A stretch of 24,487 bases of DNA from Planctomycetota bacterium (GCA_012519365.1 JAAYQH010000280.1:1-24487); one strand, 5' to 3'; numbered from the stretch's first letter, positions 1 through 8,072 are shown. Numbers and translations are program-made. Notes: a model not told the origin generated them from the letters alone.

Positions 1-28
1 CGGCCGGAAATTTAACGATAGCTGGCAT
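1..28 (-). CDS. Start of an unidentified gene, cut by the window edge
   Basis: An ATG on the minus strand at 28 is preceded by a perfect GGAGG (plus-strand CCTCC at 37-41) with 8 bases between them, which is ideal ribosome-site spacing. Only nine codons are visible (MPAIVKFPA), too few to recognise a family. It would be the third gene of a pilT / zinc-ribbon operon. The frame is the same as that of the upstream zinc-ribbon gene and is open all the way back to that gene's TGA at 107-109, so it could instead be the tail of an interrupted longer gene. The ribosome site favours a separate gene. Confidence 0.45.
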
Positions 29-106
29 CGTAATATCCTCCATGATATTATCGGACACTGGACTATCAATATTTGTCGTCAAAAAGCCCATTTGGACTCC
101 AATTTT

Positions 107-445
107 TCAATTTTGCAAAACTTCAGTAATAAAGGGTAAATAGATAACAAAAAAAGGATGTCCAATAAAAAATCTCAGCAGCGACAACGCCGTCATTGCC
201 CCCAGCGCGACCATGCCGGCGGGGTTCAGAAGTGCCCTGGGAGTTTGCTGCAACAAGGCTTGCCAGTATCCCGACCAGGGCCCTTCCTGGATATATTCTG
301 GCTTGAGGGCTTTGGCGGACTGTCCGGCAGGAGGAATCAAAAAGTGCGTATTGCATTGAGTACAGCGCGCCCGCCGGCCGACATATCGGTCATGAAAACC
401 GCATATCTGCCCGCATTGGGGACATTTAAATTCAACGGTTGCCAT
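107..445 (-). CDS. Small zinc-ribbon membrane protein
   Basis: This is a 112-residue protein of unknown function. The N-terminus is a compact zinc ribbon with CPQCG at residues 8-12 and CTQC at 28-31, separated by a basic GRRARC stretch. This layout is frequent at the N-terminus of planctomycete proteins. About 40 polar residues follow, then a hydrophobic segment at roughly 75-105 that should span the membrane once or twice. An ATG at 445 was preferred to a GTG at 460 because the protein then begins directly before the ribbon; neither start has a strong ribosome site. It lies 84 bases downstream of pilT on the same strand, so a role near the type IV pilus or secretion ATPase is possible but not shown. 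The protein ends abruptly after the hydrophobic segment, and the frame stays open beyond the TGA. Confidence 0.7.
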   Translation of the reverse strand: MATVEFKCPQCGQICGFHDRYVGRRARCTQCNTHFLIPPAGQSAKALKPEYIQEGPWSGYWQALLQQTPRALLNPAGMVALGAMTALSLLRFFIGHPFFVIYLPFITEVLQN

Positions 446-529
446 ACAGCAATTTCTCACTGGTCAAGACGAAAGAGCGTGATTTCGCTTTTTTAGATTC
501 TTCAGGTCGTGTGTTCTTCTATTCTCGAA

Positions 530-1678
530 TCACTCCACTTCGGGGTCGGTTTTCAACGCATCCTGAAAACTCTTCAGATCGTTGGCCCATTTTTGGGCTT
601 CAAGTAAATCAACGATGCCGCGTTTGACCAAGATTGCAAGATGACGCTCAAAGGTAATCATCTTTTCATCCGGCTGGTTTTTGGTTTTGACCTGCATTTG
701 GGAGTAAATCTGTTCAAGCTTTCCCTTGCGGATCAGATTGGCCACAGCGTAGTTGCTGTTGAGGATTTCCATGGCGACCACCCGTCCATTGCCGTCTTTT
801 CGGGGCAGCAGTTTTTGGCAGACAATATAGCGCAGTCCCAGCGAAAGCTGATTGCGCACCTCGTCCTGCCTTTCGGTGGGGAAAAAGTCAAGTATCCGCG
901 TCAGCGTTCCGGTGACGTCGCGGGTGTGCAGGGTCGAAAAAACCAGATGTCCCGTTTCGGCGGCGGTCAAAACCAGAGCCACCGTTTCAGCATCGCGCAT
1001 CTCGCCGACAAAGATCACATCGGGGTCCTCGCGCATCATGGAGCGAAGCCCGTTTGCGAAACGATCCACATCACGACCGATTTCTCGCTGCGAAATCATC
1101 GAATTACGCTGGGAGAAAATATATTCTATCGGGTCTTCGAGGGTAATAATGCGACAGGCCCGATTCTCGTTAATCCGCTGTATCAGCGAGGCGATGGTCG
1201 TGCTTTTGCCGGCCCCGGTAATCCCCGTAAACAGACACAGCCCCTGTTTGCGGCGGACAATATCCTGCCAGCAGGAATTGGGAAAACCAATTTTTTCGGG
1301 AGGGGGAACCTCATTGCCTAATGCCCGGATGGCGGCGACCAGACCGTCATTGTCCAGAAACGCATTGATTCGAAATTGCAGCGAACCGTATTTGTAGGAA
1401 CAATCCACCGCGCACTCACGCCGCAGAGTAGCTATGTTTTTGTCCCCCAGCAGCGGATAAATCAATCCCTCGGCCACCGCTTTGGTGACCGGCTCGCCCT
1501 TAAGCCGTACCAAGTCGCCATCGATTCGATAGGCCGGCTGAGTCCCGATTTTAATGTGCAGGTCGGACACCCGCATCGCCCCCATTTTCTCAAAATACGC
1601 CAGCATATCCGTGATGCTCAAAAACGCCCCTTCACCGGCCGGATATACTTTTGCATCGGCTAAAAATGGCTGTTCCAT
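530..1678 (-). CDS. pilT: PilT-family type IV pilus retraction ATPase
   Basis: PilT-type hexameric AAA+ ATPases power pilus retraction at the cytoplasmic face of the inner membrane. The 382-residue product has an N-terminal PAS-like region, the PilT/GspE signature AIRAL at 116-120, a Walker A loop with GAGKST at 155-160, an Asp box (LEDPIEY, 180-186), a Walker B region (DPDVIFVGEMRD, 218-229) and a His box (STLHT, 248-252). Length is near the usual 345-385 for PilT/PilU. ATG 1678 was chosen over TTG 1693 because GAG-rich sequence lies just upstream. No metal-binding CxxC...CxxC of GspE type is present, which supports PilT over PilB. No other pilus genes are in the window. PilU or a PilT paralogue with another role is the main alternative. 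Confidence 0.93.
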   Translation of the reverse strand: MEQPFLADAKVYPAGEGAFLSITDMLAYFEKMGAMRVSDLHIKIGTQPAYRIDGDLVRLKGEPVTKAVAEGLIYPLLGDKNIATLRRECAVDCSYKYGSLQFRINAFLDNDGLVAAIRALGNEVPPPEKIGFPNSCWQDIVRRKQGLCLFTGITGAGKSTTIASLIQRINENRACRIITLEDPIEYIFSQRNSMISQREIGRDVDRFANGLRSMMREDPDVIFVGEMRDAETVALVLTAAETGHLVFSTLHTRDVTGTLTRILDFFPTERQDEVRNQLSLGLRYIVCQKLLPRKDGNGRVVAMEILNSNYAVANLIRKGKLEQIYSQMQVKTKNQPDEKMITFERHLAILVKRGIVDLLEAQKWANDLKSFQDALKTDPEVE

Positions 1679-1876
1679 GCAACTCTCGCTCAATCAAACA
1701 TTTGGAATCTTTTTAGTAATGTTATATTAACCGCCGTGTCTTCAAAAGAAAAGCCCACAGTGAAAAATTTTGCATCAATTGCCGGTTTTCCCCCGTTCAT
1801 CTCGGCAGATCATTCTGGACACCACGGACCTGTGGACAGGCAGCCTCAGTCAAAAGGATTTTGCAAACAATGTCGG

Positions 1877-1905
1877 TTGACAGGGTTGGGTTTGTTGCCT
1901 AAGAT
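1877..1905 (+). promoter_or_regulatory. Sigma-70-type promoter of kdsB-pyrG
   Basis: A perfect -35 TTGACA (1877-1882) is followed by exactly 17 bases and a -10 TAAGAT (1900-1905). Transcription would start near 1912, leaving a leader of about 63 bases before the kdsB GTG at 1975. It is the best promoter-like match in the 296-base gap between the divergent pilT and kdsB genes. The rest of that gap (1694-1876) shows nothing else convincing beyond a small CCAC/GTGG stem. Confidence 0.65.
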
Positions 1906-1974
1906 AGTCGGGCAGTGGTGGATTCAGTGTGATGATTCGCCGGAATCGTCAGTATCGCTGCAAGGAACAAATAC

Positions 1975-2718
1975 GTGAAGATAATCGTGATCATCCCCGC
2001 TCGTTATGGATCCAGTCGGCTGGCTGGCAAAGTTCTGGCTAAAGAAACGGGGAAATATCTTGTTCAGCACACATACGAACGTGCGCTGTCTGCAAAATTG
2101 GTCGATGAGGTCATTATTGCAGCCGATGACCAGCGGATAGAAGCCGCATGCCGGGAATTTTCGGCCCCATGCGTGATGACTCGTCCTGATCATCCCAGCG
2201 GGACCGACCGCATCGCCGAAGCGGCGACCCGTCGTCAGTGTGATATTGTGGTCAATTTGCAGGCCGATGAGCCGGAAATCGATCCGGCCTATATTGATCG
2301 GGTGGCCGAGTTGCTGGTACAGCATCCCGAAGCGCAAATGGCAACTTTGTTGGCCCCTTTTCAGAGGCCCCAAGACGTGGCCAATCCGAATATCGTAAAA
2401 TGTGTAACAGATAAAAACGGACGGGCATTGTATTTTTCGCGATCGCCCATCCCTTATGATCGCCAGTATGGCGGCATCGGCGATGTGAATTTGTATCGGC
2501 GGCATTTGGGAATCTACGCTTACCGAAAAGCGTTTTTGTTGAGCTATGCGACATTGCCGCAAAGCCGGCTGGAACAGTGTGAAAAACTCGAACAGCTTCG
2601 GGCTTTGGACAACGGCTTTGTGATTTTGACTGACATGGTTCCGTGTGCCTGGGACGGAATCGACACGCCCGAACAGTACGCGGCCTTTGTGAAGCGATAT
2701 AACCGAAATCAGAGTTGA
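1975..2718 (+). CDS. kdsB: 3-deoxy-manno-octulosonate cytidylyltransferase (CMP-Kdo synthetase)
   Basis: KdsB activates Kdo with CTP to give CMP-Kdo, the donor for the lipopolysaccharide inner core, in the cytoplasm. The 247-residue product has the family's usual length and its marks: the nucleotide-binding start IIPARYGSSRLAGKVL (residues 4-19), GTDRIAEA near 80, the metal-binding LQADEPEI near 94-101 (usually QGDEP) and RSPIPY near 159. The start is a GTG, supported by AAGGA at 1962-1966 with 8 bases of spacing. It lies 24 bases before pyrG. CTP is the KdsB co-substrate and kdsB-pyrG pairing is common in Gram-negative bacteria. kdsA sits about 11.5 kb away on the other strand. Presence of this gene implies a Kdo-containing outer membrane. 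Confidence 0.95.
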   Translation: MKIIVIIPARYGSSRLAGKVLAKETGKYLVQHTYERALSAKLVDEVIIAADDQRIEAACREFSAPCVMTRPDHPSGTDRIAEAATRRQCDIVVNLQADEPEIDPAYIDRVAELLVQHPEAQMATLLAPFQRPQDVANPNIVKCVTDKNGRALYFSRSPIPYDRQYGGIGDVNLYRRHLGIYAYRKAFLLSYATLPQSRLEQCEKLEQLRALDNGFVILTDMVPCAWDGIDTPEQYAAFVKRYNRNQS

Positions 2719-2742
2719 ATTGCGAATATACGGAAAAAAACT

Positions 2743-4512
2743 ATGAAAGACAGCAGGGACTTATTGGCACGACTTGGCGGGGTTTCAACGGATGAGTTCT
2801 TCCTTCCGCTGCCGGACGGATACAAAAAAGGCAAAACACGTTATGTGATCGTGATGGGGACGGTCATGAGCGGATTGGGCAAGGGGATTTTTTCGTCGTG
2901 CTTGGCCAAACTTTTGCAGGATAAAGGGCTAAAAGTCGCGCCCATCAAGTTGGAAGGGTATTTGAACATCGATTCGGGGACGCTCAATCCCTTCCGCCAC
3001 GGCGAGGTGTTTGTCCTGGATGACGGGATGGAGACCGATATGGATCTGGGCACCTATGAACGCATGCTGGATCAGAATCTCAGTCGGGCAAATTTTTCTA
3101 CCAGCGGCCAGATTTATCGGGCGGTACTGGACAAGGAACGCCACGGCGAATATCTGGGGCGCGATGTGCAGATGATTCCCCACGTGACCGGCGAGGTTAA
3201 GTTGCGTCTGCGTGATCTGGCGGTCAAAACCGATGCGGATGTGGTTTTCGTCGAAATCGGCGGCACGGTCGGCGATTTGGAAAACGCATTTTATATTGAG
3301 GCCATGCGTGAATTGGCTTACGAAGAAGGCCCGCACAGCTGCTGTTTTGTGGCGCTGACATATATTCTTGAACCGCATGCGCTGGGCGAACAAAAATCCA
3401 AGGCGGCCCAGTTGGGCATTAAGCAGTTGATGCAAAACGGCATTCAGCCGGATATCATTGCGTGTCGGGCGGAAAATCCGGTTTCTGAGACCGCCTTGCA
3501 GAAAATCAGCGTCTTTGGCAACGTCCCGGCCGAGCGCGTATTCAGCATGCACGATTCGGCCAGCATTTATTCTATTCCTGCTATGCTGCGTGATTGCGGG
3601 TTGGATTTTGAGGTTTTGCGGATGCTGCGGATAGAGGATCGTACCAAACTGCGATACGAACGCAAACAGTGGGAACGCTGGTGTGACTTTACCGATAAGA
3701 TCGGCAAAGAAGACAAACAGGTCACGATTGGCATTACCGGTAAATACACCTCGGTGCGCGACAGTTACGCCTCCATTCTTAATGCGCTGGAACATGCCGG
3801 GATTCATCTGGGCTGCAAGGTCAAGGTGGATTGGATTGACACCACGGAATTGACGGACGTAAACGCCGAGACGTTTTTGAGGAATGTAGACGGGATCATT
3901 GTGCTGGGTGGTTTTGGCGAGAGGGGATTGGAAGGGAAGATTTCAAGCGTACGGTATGCTCGTGAAAACAACCTCCCCTTTTTGGGGATATGTCTGGGCT
4001 TTCAGGCCGCGGTGATTGAGTTTGCCCGCAATGTCTGCGGTCTAAGCGGAGCCAATACCACCGAGGTGGATCCGAATTGTGCCGAGCCTATTATTGACGT
4101 GCTGCCCGAACAAAAGAAGATTGAAGGTCTCGGCGGAAATATGCGGCTGGGCGGTCAGGATGTCGCTGTAAAACCGGATACCCTTGCGTGGCGTTTGTTC
4201 GGTCGGGTAGAGACTGTCCGGCTGCGGTTTCGCCATCGCTACGAAGTGGATCCGAAATATATTCCGCTGCTGGAGCAGCACGGCCTTGTCTTTTCGGGCA
4301 AATCGCCTGCTCAGCCGATTATGCAGATTCTGGAACTGCCGGGTCATCCCTTTTTTATGGGAACCCAGGCCCATCCGGAATTGACCAGCCGGCCGTTGCG
4401 TCCGCAGCCGATGTTTGTCGCGCTGGCGGCCGCGGCGATTCAGAAGCGATATGGACAAGCCGACCAAAACACCCCTGAAAAGGCGGTACAGTCGGTTTGC
4501 CGAATAGGGTAA
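2743..4512 (+). CDS. pyrG: Divergent CTP synthase
   Basis: CTP synthase aminates UTP to CTP using ATP and glutamine in the cytoplasm. The 589-residue protein is longer than the usual 535-550, mainly through about 30 extra N-terminal residues. The synthetase half keeps the P-loop (GTVMSGLGKG, 39-48; K47), K69, the Mg-binding D101 and E171, and E180. The glutaminase half keeps the nucleophile C417 in GICLGF and the H544/E546 pair in AHPEL. Several usually invariant positions differ: KLDPY is KLEGY (69-73), GHYER is GTYER (103-107), and the UTP-contact KTKPTQ is KSKAAQ (218-223). GGAAAAA precedes the ATG. All catalytic residues are present, so it is probably active, with altered nucleotide recognition or feedback as an inference. 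A second, canonical pyrG elsewhere in the genome cannot be excluded. Confidence 0.93.
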   Translation: MKDSRDLLARLGGVSTDEFFLPLPDGYKKGKTRYVIVMGTVMSGLGKGIFSSCLAKLLQDKGLKVAPIKLEGYLNIDSGTLNPFRHGEVFVLDDGMETDMDLGTYERMLDQNLSRANFSTSGQIYRAVLDKERHGEYLGRDVQMIPHVTGEVKLRLRDLAVKTDADVVFVEIGGTVGDLENAFYIEAMRELAYEEGPHSCCFVALTYILEPHALGEQKSKAAQLGIKQLMQNGIQPDIIACRAENPVSETALQKISVFGNVPAERVFSMHDSASIYSIPAMLRDCGLDFEVLRMLRIEDRTKLRYERKQWERWCDFTDKIGKEDKQVTIGITGKYTSVRDSYASILNALEHAGIHLGCKVKVDWIDTTELTDVNAETFLRNVDGIIVLGGFGERGLEGKISSVRYARENNLPFLGICLGFQAAVIEFARNVCGLSGANTTEVDPNCAEPIIDVLPEQKKIEGLGGNMRLGGQDVAVKPDTLAWRLFGRVETVRLRFRHRYEVDPKYIPLLEQHGLVFSGKSPAQPIMQILELPGHPFFMGTQAHPELTSRPLRPQPMFVALAAAAIQKRYGQADQNTPEKAVQSVCRIG

Positions 4513-4533
4513 CCCGAAAAGACGACGATGCCA

Positions 4534-4887
4534 TTAAGGAGATCGCAGTTGTTCAAGCTGTTGTTTGAGCTGTTCGTTTTCTTTTCGAAGGGCTACGGCA
4601 CGCTGTTCGGCTTCAGCGGTAATTTGCAGCATTCGATAAGTGGTTTGGCTGGTCTGTTCGCTGATTTCTTGCATTTCCTCTTGGAGTTGTTTGATTTTTT
4701 CCTCGAGTTGTGCGATTTGTTTGTCTTTTTCGTCAAGTTGTTTTTTCAGGGCGATATTTTCATTAGCAACCAGTCGTGCCCGACGGATAAGATCGGCATC
4801 CGATTCGGGATTCTGACAGCCGGCCTCCAGAAAAATCAGACCCGCCAAAAGCCCTGCGATGACAGCGATTTGATATGTCGATTTCAT
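4534..4887 (-). CDS. Small putative coiled-coil lipoprotein
   Basis: This 117-residue protein has a short hydrophobic signal (residues 6-20) ending in LEAGC, so C24 is a probable lipidation site. The -3 residue is Glu where lipoboxes usually have Leu, which makes the call less certain. Residues 40-115 are almost wholly charged or Gln-rich heptads, consistent with one long coiled coil. GGAGA stands 6 bases before the ATG. It is transcribed convergently with pyrG, 21 bases away, and divergently from ftsW. The family was not recognised. An envelope-spacer or scaffold protein would fit the architecture and the neighbouring cell-wall genes, but no function is shown. Confidence 0.75.
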   Translation of the reverse strand: MKSTYQIAVIAGLLAGLIFLEAGCQNPESDADLIRRARLVANENIALKKQLDEKDKQIAQLEEKIKQLQEEMQEISEQTSQTTYRMLQITAEAEQRAVALRKENEQLKQQLEQLRSP

Positions 4888-5007
4888 AATAGTCTCCAGA
4901 ATTTATCAGTTCCCAAAGCCGCGTCCTGCGGTATTGTATCAGTCGGCTATTTTGAGGACAATCTTTATTTGTCTAAATGCGGTTTTGTTATATCGAAAAG
5001 TGTCTCT

Positions 5008-5048
5008 GCCGACAAATCGGCTTAACCGTGGGGATTACGGTTGTTTTT
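5008..5048 (+). terminator. Tandem hairpins with a U tract just before ftsW (possible attenuator)
   Basis: Two stems lie back to back on the plus strand: GCCGA/TCGGC with a CAAA loop (5008-5021), then AACCGT/ACGGTT with a 7-base loop (5024-5042), followed by GTTTTT (5043-5048). The second has the form of an intrinsic terminator. It ends 40 bases before the ftsW ATG, and the nearest plus-strand gene upstream (pyrG) ends about 500 bases earlier. It could stop read-through from pyrG or act as a leader attenuator. The stems are short, so strength is uncertain. Confidence 0.45.
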
Positions 5049-5051
5049 CTA

Positions 5052-5081
5052 TGGTCATTTGCAGCGTTTAGTCGATATAAA
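5052..5081 (+). promoter_or_regulatory. Possible ftsW promoter giving a nearly leaderless transcript
   Basis: TGGTCA (5052-5057), 18 bases and TATAAA (5076-5081) form a plausible promoter with a weak -35. Its start point would fall at about 5088, one base before the ftsW ATG at 5089. No Shine-Dalgarno-like sequence precedes that ATG, which is what a leaderless mRNA would show. The AT-rich context makes a chance match possible. Confidence 0.3.
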
Positions 5082-5088
5082 GATAAAA

Positions 5089-6222
5089 ATGCCAAAGCTA
5101 TTACAACAAATCAGGACGGATCGGTGGATTGAATCGATTGTTATTCTTCTAATGGCCATCGGGACGGTGTTTGTTTATTCGGCCGGAGCAACCGTAACCG
5201 GCGGCTATGATTTATCTCGATTTTACGATTCAACCGTCCTTAAACAATTGGTCTTTTTTCCTTTGGCGGTGGGGGTGATGTATCTGGTCTCCCTGATTCC
5301 GTATCAGTGGTATCGATTCGAGCCGGGACGAGCCAAGCAGTCGCTGACGCCATATTTGCTGGGCCTGAGTATTATTTTGCTGGTCGCTGTGCTGATCTGG
5401 GGGGTAGAGCGGAACTACTCAAAGCGGTGGCTGGATATCGCCCCTGGTCCGGCCTACGTGAGTTTTCAGCCGTCAGAGCTGGCAAAATGGGCAGTTATTA
5501 TCTTTTTGGCTGCATATGCGGACCGTTTTGCCGATAGTTTGCATTTTTTTTGGAAACGATTTGTGCCTGCCTGTATCGTGCCGGCAGTGGTGGTGGGGCT
5601 TATCATTATCGAAGATTTCGGTACGGCAGCCTTTGTCGCCTTGATGGCGTTTATGATGCTCTGGCTGGGGGGAGCAAGATGGTGGCACTTTTTGACGCCG
5701 TTGCCGGTGCTGGTGCCGGGTTTTCTGGCGGCGATAATAACCAGTCCAACCCGAATCAATCGAATTAAAGACTTCCTAAACCCTGAATCAATTCCTTATC
5801 AAGCGCGTCAGTCCTTGATTGCGATTGCGACCGGCGGTCTGTGGGGCAAGGGACTGGGGCGCGGCGTACTCAAATACGGCCATTTGCCCGAAGATACAAC
5901 TGATTTTATTTTCGCGATTATCGCTGAAGAAATGGGCTTTATTGCCTGCATAGCTATTATAGTATTGTTCATCCTGTTTGCGTTTTTTGGGTTGGCTGCC
6001 GCGTGGCGATGTTCAGACCGCTTCGGGCGTCTCTTGGCCGCGGGAATTGTCTTGGCGATTATCTGTCAAGCCATTATCAATATCGGCGTTGTGACCGTTG
6101 TCCTGCCGACCAAGGGCATTCCGCTGCCTTTCATTAGTGCCGGCGGAACCAGTATGCTTCTGACCAGTGCGGCAGTTGGAATAATTCTAAATGTCGCTCG
6201 ACAAGAGCAAGAAACTTCCTGA
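5089..6222 (+). CDS. ftsW: FtsW/RodA (SEDS) peptidoglycan glycosyltransferase, probably FtsW
   Basis: SEDS proteins polymerise glycan strands from lipid II in the inner membrane; FtsW does so at the septum with its partner PBP. The 377-residue product is strongly hydrophobic with about ten membrane segments. Family marks are VSFQPSELAKW (124-134), EDFGTA (175-180, in place of the more usual QPDLGT, with D176 kept), LPEDTTDFIFA (266-276, carrying the essential loop aspartate, D272) and LPTKGIPLPFISAGGTS (339-355). Direct linkage to murG, 38 bases downstream, favours FtsW over RodA. The ATG at 5089 was chosen; an upstream TTG at 5041 lies inside the terminator-like hairpin and is unlikely. No ribosome site is evident. 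The dcw cluster is otherwise broken up, as only ftsW-murG is kept together here. Confidence 0.92.
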   Translation: MPKLLQQIRTDRWIESIVILLMAIGTVFVYSAGATVTGGYDLSRFYDSTVLKQLVFFPLAVGVMYLVSLIPYQWYRFEPGRAKQSLTPYLLGLSIILLVAVLIWGVERNYSKRWLDIAPGPAYVSFQPSELAKWAVIIFLAAYADRFADSLHFFWKRFVPACIVPAVVVGLIIIEDFGTAAFVALMAFMMLWLGGARWWHFLTPLPVLVPGFLAAIITSPTRINRIKDFLNPESIPYQARQSLIAIATGGLWGKGLGRGVLKYGHLPEDTTDFIFAIIAEEMGFIACIAIIVLFILFAFFGLAAAWRCSDRFGRLLAAGIVLAIICQAIINIGVVTVVLPTKGIPLPFISAGGTSMLLTSAAVGIILNVARQEQETS

Positions 6223-6260
6223 CCTTTCCTCTATAAGATACCAAGATAAAGTTGCCTACT

Positions 6261-7376
6261 ATGACACTAAAACGAACCCAATTTTTCTTTGCGGGCGGCG
6301 GCACCGGAGGGCACATTTATCCCGCCTTGGCGATTGCCGAGGAACTGACACGCCGCCAACCTAAGAGCGAATCTGTCTTTTTTTGCAGCAGTCGGGCAGT
6401 GGATGCACGGGTGCTGGCCAATACAAACTACGAATTCATTCCGTTGCCCGCTGAGGGTTTCTCCTTGAATCCGATTAAATGTGTCCGTTTCGGGGCTCAA
6501 TTTCTCAAAAGCTACTATTTTGTCAAACAAATCCTGATGCCCATACGAGAAGAATCGGTCGTCATCGGAACAGGCGGATTTGTGTCGGCGCCGGTTGTGC
6601 TTGCGGCCCATTCCCTGAAGATTCCGGTTTACATTTTGAATGTCGATTACGTGCCGGGCAAGGCCAATCGTCAATTGGCGCGTTTTGCGAAAACCATCTT
6701 TACCCAGTTTGCGGAAACGGAGGCCTATTTCCCCAAATACAGGGAACGAATTGTTGTTGTTGGCTGTCCACTTCGTCCTGAATTTGCCGCTCCCAATGCC
6801 GAGCAGGCCCGGCAGGCCCTCGGATTGGACGCCGATAAGAAGGTAATTCTTGTTACCGGCGCGTCCAGCGGCTCGCTGAGTATTAATCAGGCAATGCTCA
6901 AACTTTTACCGACATTGGCCCCCTTTGCTGATCAATGGCAGGTGGTGCATCTGACCGGGCAGGTGCATTATGAGGCGATGAAAGCCGCTGCTGAGAAAGC
7001 GGCGATAGGGTATCATATTGTAGATTATTTTGATGCAATGGCTGATTTATACGCGGCTTCTGATATTATTATCGGACGTTCCGGTGCGGTCAGTGCAGCC
7101 GAATATGCCGCCGCGGGCAGAGCATCTATTTGTTTGCCCTATCCTTATCATAAAGACAAGCACCAGCACTTAAACGCATCGGGCCTGGTCAATGCAGGCG
7201 GGGCAATGATCGTCGAGGACGTCGTCGGCAATGTACAGCAGACTGCCTCAGCCTTGCGGGACGCATTAGTCCAATTGATGTCCGATGATGCCTTTCGTAT
7301 GCGAATGGCTGTTTGTGCAAAACAGACGGCCAGGGTTAATGCCGCCGAAAAAATCGCCGATATGCTTTTACGATAA
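6261..7376 (+). CDS. murG: UDP-GlcNAc:lipid I GlcNAc transferase (MurG)
   Basis: MurG adds GlcNAc to lipid I to make lipid II, the substrate used by the ftsW product, at the inner face of the cytoplasmic membrane. The 371-residue GT-B protein has the N-terminal glycine-rich loop AGGGTGGHIYP (11-21), a second-domain loop GASSGSLSIN near 197-206 (usually GGSxGA), and the donor-site run GRSGAVSAAEYAAAGR followed by PYPYHKDKHQHLNA, which matches the family's RxGAxTxxE and QxxNA motifs. Length is typical (355-370). ATG 6261 is used rather than TTG 6252. The ribosome site is weak. Confidence 0.95.
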   Translation: MTLKRTQFFFAGGGTGGHIYPALAIAEELTRRQPKSESVFFCSSRAVDARVLANTNYEFIPLPAEGFSLNPIKCVRFGAQFLKSYYFVKQILMPIREESVVIGTGGFVSAPVVLAAHSLKIPVYILNVDYVPGKANRQLARFAKTIFTQFAETEAYFPKYRERIVVVGCPLRPEFAAPNAEQARQALGLDADKKVILVTGASSGSLSINQAMLKLLPTLAPFADQWQVVHLTGQVHYEAMKAAAEKAAIGYHIVDYFDAMADLYAASDIIIGRSGAVSAAEYAAAGRASICLPYPYHKDKHQHLNASGLVNAGGAMIVEDVVGNVQQTASALRDALVQLMSDDAFRMRMAVCAKQTARVNAAEKIADMLLR

Positions 7377-7393
7377 TGTTTAATGTTTTTTTG

Positions 7394-7449
7394 GATAGGG
7401 TTGAAATCCGCTTGCTTTTGCACCCCAACGAGATTAGTCTATCTTTTTT
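7394..7449 (+). terminator. Weak terminator-like structure after murG
   Basis: GATAG (7394-7398) can pair with CTATC (7439-7443), with GTTG/CAAC pairing inside, and six T residues follow at 7444-7449. It lies between murG and tadA. The stem is interrupted and short, so it may be only partly effective or spurious. Confidence 0.3.
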
Positions 7450-7483
7450 GTCGTATTGTTAAAATTTGTGTGTTGAGGCCGTG

Positions 7484-7981
7484 ATGAATGACAAGAGTTT
7501 TTCAGGCACTCTCCCGGAGGATGAACGCTATATGCGGATGGCCATTGATCAGGCGTATATTGCCGAGGAAAACGGTGATGTGCCGATTGGCTGCGTCATT
7601 GTTTTTGAAGGGCGAGTCATCGCCAAGGCCTACAACCAGCGTCAGCAGCTTCACGACCCGACCGCCCATGCCGAGATTATCGCGCTGACGCAGGCCTCTG
7701 AATTTATCGGCAACTGGCGCCTGCACGGCTGTACAATTTATGTGACGCTTGAGCCGTGTCCGATGTGTGCGGGGGCATTGGTGCTGGCGCGTTTGGACAG
7801 GCTGGTCTATGGAACCGATGACCCCAAAACCGGTGCCTGCGGGTCCCTTTATAATATTGTTCAGGATGGGCGTCTCAATCACCGTCTGGAGGTACGGTCC
7901 GGGGTGCTGCAGCAGGATTGCATGGAACAGCTTCAGGCTTTTTTTCGGCGTCGGCGGCAAGAGAACGCCAATTTTTCGTGA
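7484..7981 (+). CDS. tadA: tRNA-specific adenosine deaminase
   Basis: TadA converts A34 to inosine in the tRNA-Arg(ACG) wobble position in the cytoplasm, which is essential for decoding CGN codons in most bacteria. The 165-residue protein has the zinc-dependent deaminase motifs HAE (62-64; H62 ligand, E64 proton shuttle) and PCPMC (91-95; C92 and C95 ligands), followed by the TadA-type stretch [22 protein letters not shown] 7484 has TGAGG about 6 bases upstream, whereas the in-frame TTG at 7466 has none. It stands 107 bases after murG and 91 before the next membrane-protein gene. Guanine deaminase is the main alternative, but the tail and length favour TadA. Confidence 0.93.
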   Translation: MNDKSFSGTLPEDERYMRMAIDQAYIAEENGDVPIGCVIVFEGRVIAKAYNQRQQLHDPTAHAEIIALTQASEFIGNWRLHGCTIYVTLEPCPMCAGALVLARLDRLVYGTDDPKTGACGSLYNIVQDGRLNHRLEVRSGVLQQDCMEQLQAFFRRRRQENANFS

Positions 7982-8003
7982 GATTGAAGCAAGCGATTAT
8001 ACA

Positions 8004-8032
8004 TTGTGTTTTGAATTCAGCCGTGATATAAG
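8004..8032 (+). promoter_or_regulatory. Possible promoter before the membrane-protein gene
   Basis: TTGTGT (8004-8009), 17 bases and TATAAG (8027-8032) match sigma-70 spacing. The start point would be near 8039 and the leader about 34 bases to the GTG at 8073. It would let the membrane protein and the dehydratase be expressed apart from murG and tadA. Confidence 0.4.
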
Positions 8033-8072
8033 TAGGGAATGTGTACGGCGGGGATGAACCGCTGCAAATGCC

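Noticed and set aside
641..1321. Plus-strand open frame opposite pilT
   Set aside because: It lies antisense to the Walker and Asp/His box regions of pilT and has no family resemblance.
1736..1978. 80-codon plus-strand frame ending in a GTGA overlap with kdsB
   Set aside because: It has no ribosome site, its composition is not protein-like, and a consensus promoter for kdsB lies inside it; the overlap is probably chance.
2929..3807. Minus-strand open frame opposite pyrG
   Set aside because: It is wholly antisense to catalytic-motif regions of CTP synthase and has no recognisable domain.
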